Positions 19,207 to 34,200 of a stretch of DNA of 64,000 bases are shown here, one piece after another. The translations under genes and the position numbers were made by a program. Every line of letters starts with the position of its first letter. The stretch's first letter is position 1. The stretch comes from Siphlonurus alternatus (lineage: Eukaryota; Arthropoda; Insecta; Ephemeroptera; Siphlonuridae), in the NCBI GenBank assembly GCA_949825025.1, contig OX463784.1, positions 14,489,283 through 14,553,282 on the forward strand, read 5' to 3'. Below the pieces are notes generated by a model, which saw only the letters and a list, made by a program, of their open reading frames with translations, was not told where the DNA came from and searched no databases.

Positions 19207-22200
19207 TTATGAATTATAATTAAAAAAAAAAAAAGATGTACTATCGAACTTCAAAACTTTGTATTAATAACATCTAGCTGGATATTACAGAAGATTCGCA
19301 TTCCTATTTCTAACAATACTTATATGAATTAATTAATAAAAAATTATATTTCCTGTAATTCACATACATTATTTAATTAAAAATATTCCCATGGTACTAA
19401 CTTAATTATTGCATTGTAGTGCTGAAGAAAAATGTTTTCTCAGTTCTCTTCAACATCAACAATTACATCGGTTCAATGAGCTGCACTTCTAATAAGACTT
19501 CTAAATTCTAAGAAAATAGTCGTGTCGGCGGGAAAATTCATGCAATCTCGATTGTATCAGACATTATCATAGATATCCGTGTCTTATGGCCAACAGAAGC
19601 TTGACCAGCCATAAGATATGCTAAACGTCTCTGCTTTCATGTCTTATGGAATTTATAATATAATATAGCAGTTTAAAATTTTCTCAAATGGTACTGTAAG
19701 AGAATGGTCAACGCAAATCAGTATTTATTTTTACCATCATAAAACTGCATTTTATTTTACTAAAAGTCTGTCACAAAATCTAAATATCATTCTGGAAGAT
19801 CAGGTACCAAAAGTTACTCAAACCCATAAATACAACCCGTTTAATTAACAAAAATTTCAATTCATTCACTAAGAAAAATTAATGATTTTTTTTAGCCTAC
19901 AATATTTTGTTATAATCATAAGGGGCATTCACAAAGTCTTAAGGCCACATTTAAGGCTCGATAATTTAAAGCTTGATTTTAGACATGTTTTTTAGACCCA
20001 TCAAAATTTCTGGTCTTAAATTATTGAGCCTTAATTGTGGCCTTAAGGCTTTGTGAATAATAATAATATAAATGTTTATTGAGCAAAGGAACATAATACA
20101 CATCAGTGATACATTTTAATACATAATGCTCAATGGGTGACTCAAAAAGGGGATCCCATTCACTAAGTGTCAAGTCACCCAAGTGAATGCCCCTTTTATG
20201 TAAATGTACGCACATTTGCAATTTTGGGAAGGGTAGAAAGATACCTAGTCTAGCCATTCTTCCCCCGAAAACCTTTTTTAGGTTCACCACGCCTCCATGA
20301 ACACACACAGGGCGTACGTAAAGTTGATGCTGTCTCGAGTTGTACTTAATAAAAGTAAAATTATGGCACGTAGTGCAATGAAAATTTAGTTTATCTTACC
20401 GAGTTCTGAATCGTTGATGCCCATAAAATTTTCCAGCAATCTGTTGATATTTTCGATGCCTATTGTTTCTTGATCATCAGCCTGTGAAAAATAAATAGAA
20501 TTAATTTTCAAATGTCATAAATATAGTAATATCATGTCGATTTAATTAAATTTTCGATTTATTAAAATTTAAATTAATATTTTATGATCCGATATCCAAT
20601 TAATGAAAAAAATAAAGACACGTTACAATTTAATACTAAATATTATTGATAGCTGTGCCAAACTTATTATATTTATAATTAATTTTGCTTTTAAATAATA
20701 CTAGTAATAAAAATAATTTTTACAATATAATTACTAAAACAATAATTAAGTAAAATATTTAAACATTTACAGAAAAACATTAAACAAATTATAAATTTTA
20801 AAAAATGATGAAATAAAACAAAAACAGTTTAAATAAATATTTACTAATTAAACACATGTATGAAACAATAAAATATTTTCATAATTAATTCCTTCTCGAA
20901 TCCATTCACAATACCAATACGAGACAACAATTTAGTCTTATCACCCTTAACGTACGGTAATAATACGCCATCAGCGAAAAGTTTAGAGGTACTGCATTTT
21001 TCTTTCGTGCAAATTCATTTTCATTAGTCCTATAATCCCGAATTCTTATGGAATTTTCATAACATTTTGTACTAAAAATACTTTTTGAGAGAACATATAT
21101 TATAAAAATTTCTATTTTGATGATAATACTAGAAGAACGTACAATTGGGCCTCTGCTTTTTGTCTTATCAGAGAATTGCTAATGGAGTCTCTCGTCATTG
21201 TGTTATCAGTAAATTGTAGCAAGGCGAGAGGACTTGTGATAACTCTTATCAGAATAAGCTGGTGAGATGAACGTTAGCTAGCGTTGATTATAAAAATAAT
21301 AGTAACTCGCGAATATGAAAATTAATACATAATATTATTAGAAGTATTAATATTACTGAAAACTACCGTAGTTTTTAGCAAACATTTCGTTTTTTTGTTC
21401 TCAATTTACTTTTGAAATCACTTAAATAATTCGACGGGGGACATAATTCATAACATTTTGTACTGAAAATACTTTTATACCCTGGCTTATGGTGACGTCA
21501 TGACACGTTGAACAAGATATATTTGTGATAGGAGACAGTATCGAATTACTTTCACTCCACAAATTTAATACACATCATTGCCAATACGATGTAAATAAGA
21601 CAAATTAAAGTCCCCCGTTAGTACACCCACAGACACTCATTTTTTCAAGTCATTATATACCATTACAATACATATTGTAAGGTTAATTGGTGTCTCTAAT
21701 ATGTCAAGTTGCTTAGCTGAAATCTACCAAAGACATTACGTGAGCACCATTGGAAGGTCACATGAAGGTCACTGACCTCCTCGACTTCGGCGGTGCCGTT
21801 AGCCTTGAACCTAAGGGTCTCCTTGCCCGAGCCGTAGCCTGGCTTCTTGCCCTTCCGAGGGTCACCACGTGGTCCAATGTTGGCTGAAAGAAAATTATTT
21901 TACTTTTTTTTACACTTGAAATTAAAAAAATATGAATTTTTAGTAATAAAAAAAATTAATATAAAATTTATATTTAAATTAAAATTTATTTGCAATAATA
22001 ATTTATGCCCGTTTTTTATGCATAAAATTTATACATTGGCATTGAAAATTATATTATTTTATTTTTAAATAATTTTGAACACTCGGTTAACCAATCATCA
22101 TGGGAAATATTTCGTCGAGATTCTTTTCAAGCAATGTACATGAAATTTGCATATCATTCACCAATTATTATTGTTAACGGGTGCGATTCACGAAGCAGTT

Positions 22201-25200
22201 ATCTAGGTTTCTAACCACGTTTAACTAGGTGGTTTAACACGTAAAACAGGTATAGTTAAACGTGGTTAAGCTAAACGTGGTTAGAAGCCTGGCTAAGTGC
22301 TTCGTGAATCGCACCCATTAAATTATATTACTGGGTATGTATTTCAAAGAGGCAGTTCATGCATGCCTGTATATACGTAAGATTGAAATCAAATTTAAAA
22401 TATTTGACATTACAGTAAAACACTATTTTGAACTCACAGAGGCCTGCCTTGAGCGGCTCTACTTTAAAATATTTGACATTTATTACAGTAAAACACTATT
22501 TTGAACTCACAGAAGCCTGCTTTGAGCGGCTCTACTAGCCTCATTGTGAAGGTGGTTCCTTTGGGGATTTCTTTGAGCATCTTCGCCACCTCAAAGTGAC
22601 GTCGACCAATCAAATTCTCTTCGTCGATCCGCTCGATGTGGTCCCCAACCTGAAACATGAGTCATAGGAGGGTTCTCCATGAGTCATCCAATGGGGGGAT
22701 TCCCTCGAAGAAGACATCAACTCTGCAAATGGTGACCATTTTCTCCAACCTGACAAAAAAAAAAAAACTTTGGTCAAAGGACCCCTTTCCTTTCTTCATG
22801 AGTCATCAGACGGGGGATTTCCCTCGAAACACCAGGCGAGGAGTTTCCTCAAAGAAGACGCCAACCCTACAAATGGTTTCTATTTTCCGTAACCATGCAG
22901 TAAAACAATGTCAATTTTTTTTTCCACTAATTATCAGATTGAGAATTCTGAAATTGCAATTATTTCTGTACCCAGGGGGGGAAAAAATCAACATTAGTGG
23001 CACATTACCAGAATGTTGGCAAAGAAGCTCAGGGGATGGTATGGCAGGCAGTAATGGTAAATTTGAACTCAACCATATTATATGTAGACATGCTAATTAA
23101 TCTTAAAATTGGGATGGGAAGATTATCCTAAAAACTTCTTCCATTATTTTGCCAATCAATATATATTATAATATATACAATTAATATAAATATTCTTTAT
23201 ACTGTTTATGTGTGTCCTGTAATTAAAAGCAGCTTGAGTACTTCCATGCAAAAAAAATATATAATAATAATGCCTTCAAAACTCCCTTTTTTTTTAATTA
23301 GTTGGCCTGTTTGGCTGTACAGTCTGTTAATGTTAACAAAAGAACATTTTATGTAATTTGATTATGGATGTCAACACGTGTATTATTTTTAAAGATAACC
23401 CAATAATTATTTTTTTTAGTTTTACCCAAAGACATCCATTTGATTGATGTCTTTGGTTTTCGTTTTACCGAAGGTTAAAAGATATCAACCTGATTTTAAA
23501 TTTCGTCATATTAAATTATTCTTCATTGTATTATTCATATTATTTCAATTGTTATGATGCCACAAAAAGAGTACTTTCGCAAGAATGTATATGACACTAC
23601 TATAATTCAAAGTAATTTATAATTAAAATTATATTAAAGTAAATAATGAAATTTTTGTATAAACAAAAATAGTAATAAATTTTAACAATTAAATAACAAA
23701 TAATTAAAATTATATAATATTTTATTTTTTAAAAATAAATCAAATTTATTTTCTTTTATAAACATTACATAATTTAATTGTACTAAATCAGTAATTAAAT
23801 TGTTGCAACCCGGATTAGTGCGGTAAGAGAAGATTTCTGCTTGCACTGAGGAAAGTGGGGCACGCTTCCTCTCTCCCTCAGCCACCGTAACCGTCTGCGA
23901 GACATCATGCAGTTATCTGTGCAGAAGTTTTACCTGGGAGGTTGTATAATTTACCAGAGACGACATCATGCAGTTATCTGTGCAGATGTTTTACCTGGGA
24001 GGTTGTATAATTTACCAGAGACGACATCATGCAGTTATCTGTGCAGATGTTTTACCTGGGAGGTTGTATAATTTACCAGAGACGACATCATGCAGTTATC
24101 TGTGCAGATGTTTTACCTGGGAGGTTGTATAATTTACCAGAGACGACATCATGCAGTTATCTGTGCAGATGATTTACCTGGGAGGTTGTATAATTTACCA
24201 GAGAGGACATTATTTCACAATCTGCGAGACGTTATGCCCATGAAATTATCTACAGATGTTTCAGAGGTGGTATGCTTTATACCAGAGAGGCATGCATACA
24301 GCACTTGCTCCTAGTAGTCCTAGTACACAATACATGCTAAATTGATGGCTAGCAGATTTGCAATTAACGCCGCGGTGGAGTTTCTAACATCAATTAAGGT
24401 TACATTAAGAAACAATATGTTGATTATAAATTCTAATATGTAATTTGAGTTTTTATTTTGATTTTGAAACTTAAGGACTTAAATATTTTCAATATTAAAA
24501 TCAAATTTCAGTTTCATCATATTTATAATATATAGATGAATAATCATGTTATTTTATGCAAACTTAAAATATCACAATATATCCCATATTAAGAGAGAAT
24601 AGTGCAATAATTGTTCTACGTTTGGATGTTTTTACCAGCTCCCACATCAAATAAAAGCTCCTCTTACACCACGCGACTGGCGGGGAGTTGAGCCGCTTGA
24701 CCGCACACCACCGCCTTAGCTTTCAGTCTTCTTCACACGCAAATATTTTAACAAGCCCGTCTATCTGGTGTAAATACTCTAGCTGTGACGTAACTGATAC
24801 AATGTTGTTCAATAAAAACATTTTTGTTTTAAATTTTAATTAATTAAAAATAAAATTTCAAATTGTTTTATTTAATATTGAAGTAGCTAAAACCATGCCT
24901 TCAATAAAATGATATATGTCATTCGTAATATTTATATTTTTTTAATAAAATTTGATTCTTGCTAAGTCCGGAATGGATGCATAAAATGAAAAAATGAATG
25001 CACTGAAGCAGTATTATGAATTACGTATTTAAGTGGTTAATTATGTTTGATTAAATGTATTTTCATTGAATAAATTGTTCGTTTTTCTCCAAGTCAGCAT
25101 GGAGAAAATTAATTAATAAGGATTTCAGTATTTTAAACTTCCTATTCGATAAAGATATTGCAGTCATTTTTTCTTAGAAGTGACGATTTAAAGTGAAAAT

Positions 25201-28200
25201 TCTTTAACATTCCTGTCAATGTATTGTCACTGCCCGCTTCAGAGTGCATGACATCTACAACAATCGATCTCGATTACATTGCAGGAAATTTAAAAACTTT
25301 AGTGGAAAACTCCCTAATTTATGTAAATTTAAGCAATGAAGGATGAAGTTTCATTATTTTTCTTTACTGAATTTTAAATTAACAACAATTCAATTTATAT
25401 GAATTGTTTTAGGGAGTTATAAACATTTTTTACACAATAAATAATAAATGATTTGCTAATATGAACATTCAAGAATTACAAGAATCACAAGCAATAGTGT
25501 TCATGAATGGACTGTTCGTTTTTTTAATTAATCAATGTTGAGATGTTATTTTTTTATATAAACCACTAAATTTTATTAATAATTTTTTAAGAAGTTAAAA
25601 AATTAATTAGAAAATAACACTTTAATGAAAAAATTATTTTGTTTCATTAATAATAAAAATAAAAAAAATTGCTTTAAAATAAATTTATTTAATAATAAAT
25701 TTTATTATAAATTTATATAAAACTATTAAATATTATATTAAGTTAAAAATAAAAATGCATTCACAACTTAAATTAACTGAAAAACATAAATATTTACTCC
25801 ATATTTTATTCTAGTACAAGAATATAATAACTGCAAAACATCTCCAAATTTATTGAGTATAATATAATGTATAATTTTAATTCTTTAAGATCACTTAAAA
25901 ATAGAAATAGTCATTTTAGTGTAACTAATATGGAGTCACGTATTTTCTGATCGCTCACGACTTTCAGCACTTATCGGTGTTCACGCGGGAACACGATACG
26001 TACAGTACGTGAATATTAACGTGCATTGGGGGACGAGCGGTGACTTCAAGCACACGTGTGGCTCAAACTGAAATTCATGAGAATACACTTCTGGACAGCA
26101 TGAACTTTACCCCTGCCTCAGTTGCTAGCGTGAAGCTCCAATGGAGTATCGACCTCAATTTTTTTATTGCAGAAATGGATAGAGCGTGCAAAGTTATGCT
26201 ACCCTGATTTTTTCAGATTTTTTAGAGCCCGGGAACTATTTTTAAAAAATTATTGAAAGTGCTTTTTGTGACGCCACGCGGCGGCAAGTCCTATCTTTAT
26301 CTTAACGTCACAAAAAGAACTTTTAATAATTTTTTAAAAAAAAAAGTTCCCGGGCTCTAAAAAATCTGAAACAAATCAGGGTAGCATAACTTTGCACGTT
26401 CTATCCATTTCTGCAATAAAAAAATTGAGGTCGATACTCCATAGACAGAGATGCAAATTTGCAATTTTGGGTGAGGTATAAGAAGAGCACCCATTCTAAC
26501 CAAATCAAAAGAGTGTCGATTCACCATGCAGGCCTTTATATACTGTTTGGTATATATAACGTCGACAAATACAACATAAGCAAAGTTCGTGTTGTCCAAA
26601 GATGTACAGTTTGTTTTATTGAAATTTTTACAACAAATTTCTCGATTTACTAAACGCACCCTCTCGATGGCACGTTTGAGGATTTTTGAATTGTGTAAAT
26701 AGAACAATTTATGTAAAATTTTCAAATAATCAAACTATATCTCTACAGAGACTTTATATTATTATTAGACATATTTTATGTCCCTCTTATGATGAGTTTT
26801 TTTGTGGTGTTCTGAATTTTCACACATGAGTACAATGAAAACGTATTTGGCTATTTGCATTGACTATATATGATGACATTAGTATAATTGAGTTTTAAAT
26901 TATCCATGTTAAATCTTTTATTAATAATTATGTGTCATGGAATTAGATTTACTTCATATTTTAAACTTAAGGTTCAAATATACTTTTAGTAACAACTTTT
27001 GATCCACAAATTCTGTAAATAGCATTATTAATATATATTTTTTTAAGTCAGTGGGGTATAGAATATAAATGTCAGATTTCAAAAATTAAATTTATAAAAC
27101 GTCTTCAAGTGCGAGTTAATTGGCACCGACGCATGAAATGTAGGAGGAACTTGTCAGGATTCCTCGTCTGTCTGGCTTAGCTAAAATCAATTTAATGTGA
27201 GCAACATTTTCTGTACTTGTAAAATATTTTTTTTTTAACACAGACAGGCCTGTGTGACGACTAAATTACTATAACAATCGGCGTCGTATACCCCTGAAAC
27301 TGGATTAGCATACAAAGTCCTATATGAAAAGGGCACACCTGTATTTAGTTCTGATATTAAGTAAACAATATATTTAACACGTACTTTGATGCATAAAACA
27401 TATGAACAATGAATAATTTAATGCATAGTTTGATATGTAATACATTTCATTTCAATCTTTAAACGTCATTATATTTATGCACGTAATAAAATATTTTATT
27501 ACAACTATAATAAATACTATTTAATAAATTAAAACATACTATAAAATTTTTAATAGCCCTGAATATTACAGAACTATAATTAATTTATTACCGATATAGG
27601 AATTGCAAAAAAAAAAAAAAAAAAATTAATTTGTTTGCAAAAGTTTGTGATGCTAGCTTTAACTGCAGTCTTAATTAAAACATATTAATGTAATTTTTCT
27701 TTTTATAGCCAATTAATTAAGGTATTTAGTACAGCAGGCTTGCATTATCGAACAAGGTTGTGTTTTTGTAGTGCTATAATAATACAGTTAACAATAGTTT
27801 CATATCAGTTCAGAATTAGGAAAATCTTGGTATAGTACGAAGTGAATAAGTTAAAATGAACAAAATATTTGAAAACGATGAGTTTGCTGTAATTCAATGG
27901 ACAACCTTCATGAAATTTTTATTGCATATTTGGATAGCGAATATAGCTCGAGTTATATATGCTGGGGGGGCATTCACAAAGCAGTTTAACCCCCACTTTA
28001 GCCCCGATTTTTAAAAATTAAAAATCAGGGCTAAATTGGGGGTTAAACTGCTTTGTGAATGTCCCCCAATATTGCCAATAGTTATTTCAGATTTTTTTTA
28101 ACCCACTTTTCAACCAAAATCCAGAGGAAATATGTTGTGACGTCAAAGTCATGTAACATCTTTTATTATACTTGAGTGTTAAATATTTGCATGACTATGA

Positions 28201-31200
28201 CATCCCAGCGTTTTGCAGCATGATTTCAAAGGGGTTAAAAAAAAAATGTAACAAAATATTGACAAACGTAACTCGAGATCGTCTATTTATATTATTATGC
28301 AGTAAAAAAAAATTGTTAATAATTTTTCATAAATGTTCAATGTTTAGATTTTAGAGATAAAAAAAAGTCTTATACGAAAAAATTTAATGTTTTAGTTTTG
28401 AAGGTATTGAAGGTATAAAAACCATACCTCTAGAAAGATTTTTTATTATTATAGCCACCATATCTTATGTCTCTCCTATGATGAGTGTTTTGGTGTGGTG
28501 TTCTGTATTTTCGCACGTGAGTATAATGAAACCGTGTATTTGCGTTTTGTTTTTATATATTGCAATGGCAGTCATACCAATTTAATATTTTTTCTTTAAA
28601 TAGCCGAAAATGAGAGGTTTCTGGTCTTTATGTTCACGTCTGAGTTAGAAATTGAACCCTTTTTGCAAACTTCTATAGAAGAATTTTTTAAAATGAATAG
28701 AAAGGTCACAAACCCAACACTTCTGGCTACTTCCTGAGGGAATTTTATATTCATTTTTTATTAGAACTCTGCCAAGGATACTCGTGAACTCTTCTTTACA
28801 TCTGTAACAGTTCGATTGAAGCGAGACAAATCAACAGTGCGTGAGATTGAGCCAAATTCCAGGAGAAAAAACAGTTTTTATGAATACATTCTCCATATAG
28901 AAAAGAAACACTAATTAAAGAAATGAAAATTATCGTACGGAAATGGGATTAGATTAAACGTAATATATATTGACCACGGAGTTTCCTAGATGTTTATGTG
29001 TAAACTTTTAATGTCAAGAACTGTATATCATAATTATTATAGCACCTTGTTGGTTGCAGCGGAATAGCAGTACAATCTATGTACTTCGCTTTTAAGCCAT
29101 AAAAAACAACTTTTTAGTTTTTATATATTAAAAAAATATAAAAAGAAATATATTAAAAATATATTTAATATATTCAAATATATATATATATTTTTTTGTT
29201 TCATTTAACGAATGAAAAAAAATACCATAATTCATTTTTAAAACAATGGACAACATACATGAAAATTTTTTAATGCAGAAATGAATAGATGGTACCAAAT
29301 TATGCTACTCTGAATTTTTTCAGATTTTTTTGAGACCCGGAACTACTTTTAAATAATTATTGAAAGTCCTGTGATTTCAGTTGGCACCCCTGCAGCCTTA
29401 ATAAAAAGGATAGAGACTGGACGCCTATTGACGCCTCCAGGGGGCGTGGCCGCACTTTCAATAATTATTTAAAAATAGTTCTGGGTCTTAAAAAAATCTG
29501 AAAGAATTCAGAGTAGCATAATTTGGTACCCTCTATTCATTTCTGCAAAAAAAAAATTTCATGTATGTTGTCCATTAAAAACATATTTAAAAAATAAAGT
29601 ATTTTAAATTAAATTTTTAATTTGTTTAAAAAATATTAAAAATACTTCAAAATAATTTTGTTAATAATATACGATTGATCATACTGACAATTATTTATTT
29701 CTAAATAACATTAAATTCACAATATTCCTTATATGAACTAACATATAACATTAATAACATCATTTTATTATTATTATATTATAGAATTATGAAAATTATG
29801 CACCTAGCTATTTATGACCTACTCATTTTTGTCACTTTTAAACTGAAAACTATTAAAGAAACGTGGAAAACACAAATAAGACAGTGACATTTTTTTTCCT
29901 ATGTTGTCCAGCAGAGATTAAACTAATTATCTCATATTACTGGTGCAAATACAAACAATTTTACTTCAAGAAGCTAGTGAGCAATAATAAAAAAATAAAA
30001 AAAAAAAGATTAAAACATTACCAAAAACTAACAATTGATTGTCATATAATTTCAAAAACTAATTTTTACCAATTATGTTATGTTTCATAATTTAAATAAG
30101 TTTAGTATCATAATACAGTAAACAAAAATATAATTAAAGTATCAGAAATTGAATCAACTAACCTGAATGTAACTCATGGAGTCAATGAGGCTTCCCTCCT
30201 TGATACGTTTGATGAAGGCGTAACCCGCCCCGTTGTCCGTGATGGTCAGTCCGAGAGCGTCCTCAGACTTGGTGATTTGGACCTCCTTGGGGCGACCTGG
30301 GACACAGTGACGTCATTAGTGACAATAGAAATTGGACCATTTAGTGTTGAGACAAGTAGAGACAAGTATTTGGTGATTTGGACCTCCTTGGGGAAACCTG
30401 CGACACAGTGACGTCATTAGTGACAATAGAAAATGGACCATTTAGTATATATAGAGACAATTATTTGGTGAACTGGACCTTCTTGGGGTAACCTGGGAAA
30501 AACAATTAGTAATCGTAGCAATAGAAACTGGACCTAGGGAGTTTTGAAACAGTATGAGAACATTAATAATTAACCTTGACAGAAGATGTTTTAAAGTTTG
30601 GAACATTTTGTGATTTTAGACTAGTGGTAAAGTGACATCATTAGTAATCTGGACTAATATAGCAACTTGATTATCTTTAGCTTGTAGATAGAATGATAAA
30701 GGTATACCGTCCAGAAAAAATAAAAATTAACTCCCTAATTGTTTCTTTATATATTACAATTGTTGACCAAAATGGCATGGTGTATAGTTATGTATTTTAT
30801 GTGTAATATTGTCATCTTGAACAGTTTTATAATTATATACCGTTTGTAATATTTTCAAGCATTAGTTTTTTTTTAATGATATATTTTTTAAAAAATTATA
30901 TTGTTACATTAATTAATCTAATATTTATGGAAATAAATTAATTTTTTTTTAATTTAAAAATTATATATTTATAATTTTTAATCATGTTAATTTAAAATAA
31001 ATAAAATTATTTGTAAAATATAAGAAGAGTATTAATATATTTTTATTAAATTTTGTAAACAATTAAATATAGAAAATAATGAAATGTCTACAATTTATAA
31101 AAATATTAAAATTTACTTCTATACTTGGAGCTGGTAGATAAGGTGTGAAATAAGATAATTTGTAAATGCGGTTGCCGCCGGTTGCACCTCGCAGTAATTC

Positions 31201-34200
31201 TAAAATATAAATTCCACCTGCTGTAAATAAATTTTATTTGTCCTATAACTATACACCATATCACATTACCTTTTCTGTGAACGAAGATAAAGTCGTCCAG
31301 CCCAATTTGTCCCCCCAACAGTTTGGTCATGTCTGCTTTGTGCGTGTTGAGCGTGCAGAAGAGAATCTGAAACAAACAGCCTATAAGTATCAATTTTGTA
31401 TCCTTCAGAGGTAAAATTGAACCTTATGATGTCATTCTTTAGATTTTTTGTCAAATTTAATGACAACAATTGAAGTACTGAGTAGTTACTTCAACAATTT
31501 ATTTTATGCTTTTGTCATGATAATCTTAATCACATTTACAGCTAGATTATAGTAACAACGTGCTATTATAGTACAGCATAAGAATAAATTTTTAACAATA
31601 AAATTATTATTATAACTTGTTTCCTGCATGACACTGAGAAAAGAAGAGATAGGATAATCTTTACTTTTATGTCATCACAGACCCCTTTTAAACATAGTCG
31701 TAGAACTACAAAAATACTCTTTGTAGAACATATTTATGCAATATACTCCACCACGAAATCGTTGTAATTTTTATTATTAAACCATGCTTATTGAGGCTTT
31801 CAACTTACTAGCAGTCTTAGTAATTTATATACTGATTCTATTTAACCAAACCTGATTTCTGATAATTTGCGTATTTCAGCAACTACCTAACAAACCTATC
31901 CTTGCATTTACCAGTGATTAAAGGAACCGTGGAAACCTCAGTCAGAATGGACGTTACAGCTTTTTATCAATGATTGGATGTATAATAGGGAAACACATAA
32001 AGTAGAGAGACGCAATAATTTAACCCTCAAAGCAGAATCGTGATCACCTATCCAACTAGTAACCACGCTTGGGGCTGCTTGACTTCAGTGATCTGACAAG
32101 AACTGGTCAATGCATTGCGTCACTCCTCGCTTTAATCATTATTGCTGAATAATTACGCTTCAAGAGCATTATGGTCTTTGAATCTAACCCCTCGCCAATT
32201 TTTCTCCGTGTACAAAATGCAATATTGTTTGCAGCATCTTGATTCTAATCTTCTCAAGGTTTTTACATGTTTGAATGACTCGCTTAAAGTCGAGCAAAGT
32301 CATTCTGTAACGGTACACAGAAAAATTATATTTTTGGTATAAAAATAATAATAAAGAACATATGTTAACGCCAGAGGTTATTTTAAATTAACAAAAAGCA
32401 TGATTAAGTTAATTTGTTTAACATATGGATGATGCGGAAGAATAGTTAATTATGATTTATTTAATTTAAAAAATACATGATAGTTATCTTTATCAAAGTC
32501 ATTATTATAAAGAGTAGGCTATCTACAACCTCTTCCATTCACCGAAATGCTGTTTTAAGTATCTACTGTATAGAATACCGAGTTGAAATAAATTTCATCT
32601 TTTATTCGCTATTAAACTCTTTTCTCATCTAATTTTCTCTTATTTTGCAACATTTTAGAGAAAAAATACGAGATTACGTCTTCTTTTCTCTTCTTGAGTA
32701 TAAAATATTACAAATATTGTCTTCATTTCATCCTCACATTGAACGAAGAGGAAATAAGATGTGTTGTAAAGGTAAAAAGATTAGGTTTAGACGTGTAAAG
32801 GATGAGTTGAAGACGTAATTTTTCAACTTTAAGGGATGCAAAAAAAAAGTTCAGGTCATAATAATGAGCTTTACGTTTTATATTCAACTGCACCACACAC
32901 CATTATTTCATTGTTGATTCCATTAATAAAAATAAAAATGAAGTCTCATCTAATACTACATGAGGGCCTAATACTATTCTTCAATATATAACTTCTAGTG
33001 AGGTTCTAGATGGAACAATGTGTATATATTTTTGCCATTTTTGGACATAAAAAAAACATGATATCTGTAATCGGACGCCTCATTAAACAAATTAACATGC
33101 ATCAGATTCCACTGATAAAAATATGTCAACGTGATAGAATAGAATAGAAAATTGCTTTATTGCGGCGAGGTTTAGGCAAGCCCACTCTTACACCTAACCG
33201 CCATAGCGGATCAAAGCTGTAATAAATATATGCAGCAATTTTTTTTATCCAAATCATAGTGATATGCTATGAACGAGATATAGTAAAATTAGTTTGACAT
33301 TCCTACCGGAAGTAGCTGGAAGTGTTAATTTTGTAGCTCTTCTGTTTGTAATTCAATTTTAAAACTCCCAGTATTTTTTTAAATTAAGTAGAAGTACTGT
33401 CTTGTGTTTGAAATTGTAACGCTGAAGTACGAACAGGAAAACTAGAAATCTATCTAAAGCCAGTATTCAGTATTACATGATACAATTTTTCTATCTGTTG
33501 CATACAGTTTTTCCTTACAAGAAAACTTGAACTCAATTTGTTTGTATGGAGATGAAATTTTCTTGTAAGGAAAAGTTGTATGCAAAATTGTATCGTGTAA
33601 TACTGGCTTTACAGTAAATTTGACTGTAATTACCACAAATATTACAAATAATTACACAATGAATTTTTATAAGTATTTATTTACTTTCCTTTTCAACAAT
33701 GCATTTAGCTCCGCGTTATTCCCAACTATAATTACGTTAATTGTGCGGGTAAGGTGACACAAGCAAAGTGTGGGATATCAAGACTTCCCAGATAATTAAC
33801 GAAACCGTTGAACGTAAACATGTGGTAAATGTCTGTTCAGTGAATATGTTATTTACTCCAGGATGGTCCAGGATGGTAACTACATTTTATATTCAAGATG
33901 TCATTCAAAATTAAATATTTCATTTTAAATACTTGTGGCTCAATTCACCAAGATTAATTAATGAAATAATGCATGGTGATGCAACTAATTTTCAACTTCT
34001 TTAATTTATTATTAAACTTCAATAGAGCACTTTTATTTTAATAAACATATAATAAAAAATACTATTAAATATCATAATTAAATAAAAATAAAACAATAAT
34101 AATAAAAGAAATAACTGTTTAAATTATGTAACTAAAAAATTTGATAAAATTATTTTTTAATATTTTAATTTATAAATTTTGTAAAATTAATTTTGTAATA

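Larger units (their letters stand above)
18378..22510. other. GIPC introns between exons 4 and 7: content
   Basis: Intron 18378-20399 holds a TA microsatellite and a family C element. Intron 20482-21776 shows only AT-rich DNA with a repeated CATAACATTTTGTACT motif near 21059 and 21451. Intron 21884-22510 holds a family C hairpin and the duplicated donor of exon 4. Confidence 0.6.
22650..30162. other. GIPC intron between exons 3 and 4 (7.5 kb): content
   Basis: Mostly AT-rich DNA. It holds the 61-bp minisatellite, two family A palindromes, a family C hairpin and a dispersed repeat pair. Two GC-richer unassigned blocks lie at about 24640-24740 and 25930-26130. The latter contains several ACGTG-type motifs but no exon I can support. 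Confidence 0.6.

Noticed and set aside
20021..20308. A 95-codon minus-strand gene
   Set aside because: The frame crosses a MITE end, a retroelement tail and a dispersed repeat, so it is a composite of unrelated insertions.
23901..24205. A CRISPR-like array (regular repeats)
   Set aside because: There are no unique spacers and the units are contiguous. The window is a eukaryotic intron.
24090..24314. Open frame of 74 codons over the 61-bp minisatellite
   Set aside because: The repeat unit is not a multiple of three, so each unit is read in a different frame. This is not a repeat protein.
32041..32120. A functional 5S rRNA gene
   Set aside because: Only the internal part is recognisable and it carries many changes. 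The 5' and 3' stems of 5S rRNA are absent, and it is attached to a repeat core found elsewhere, so it is a SINE-like derivative.
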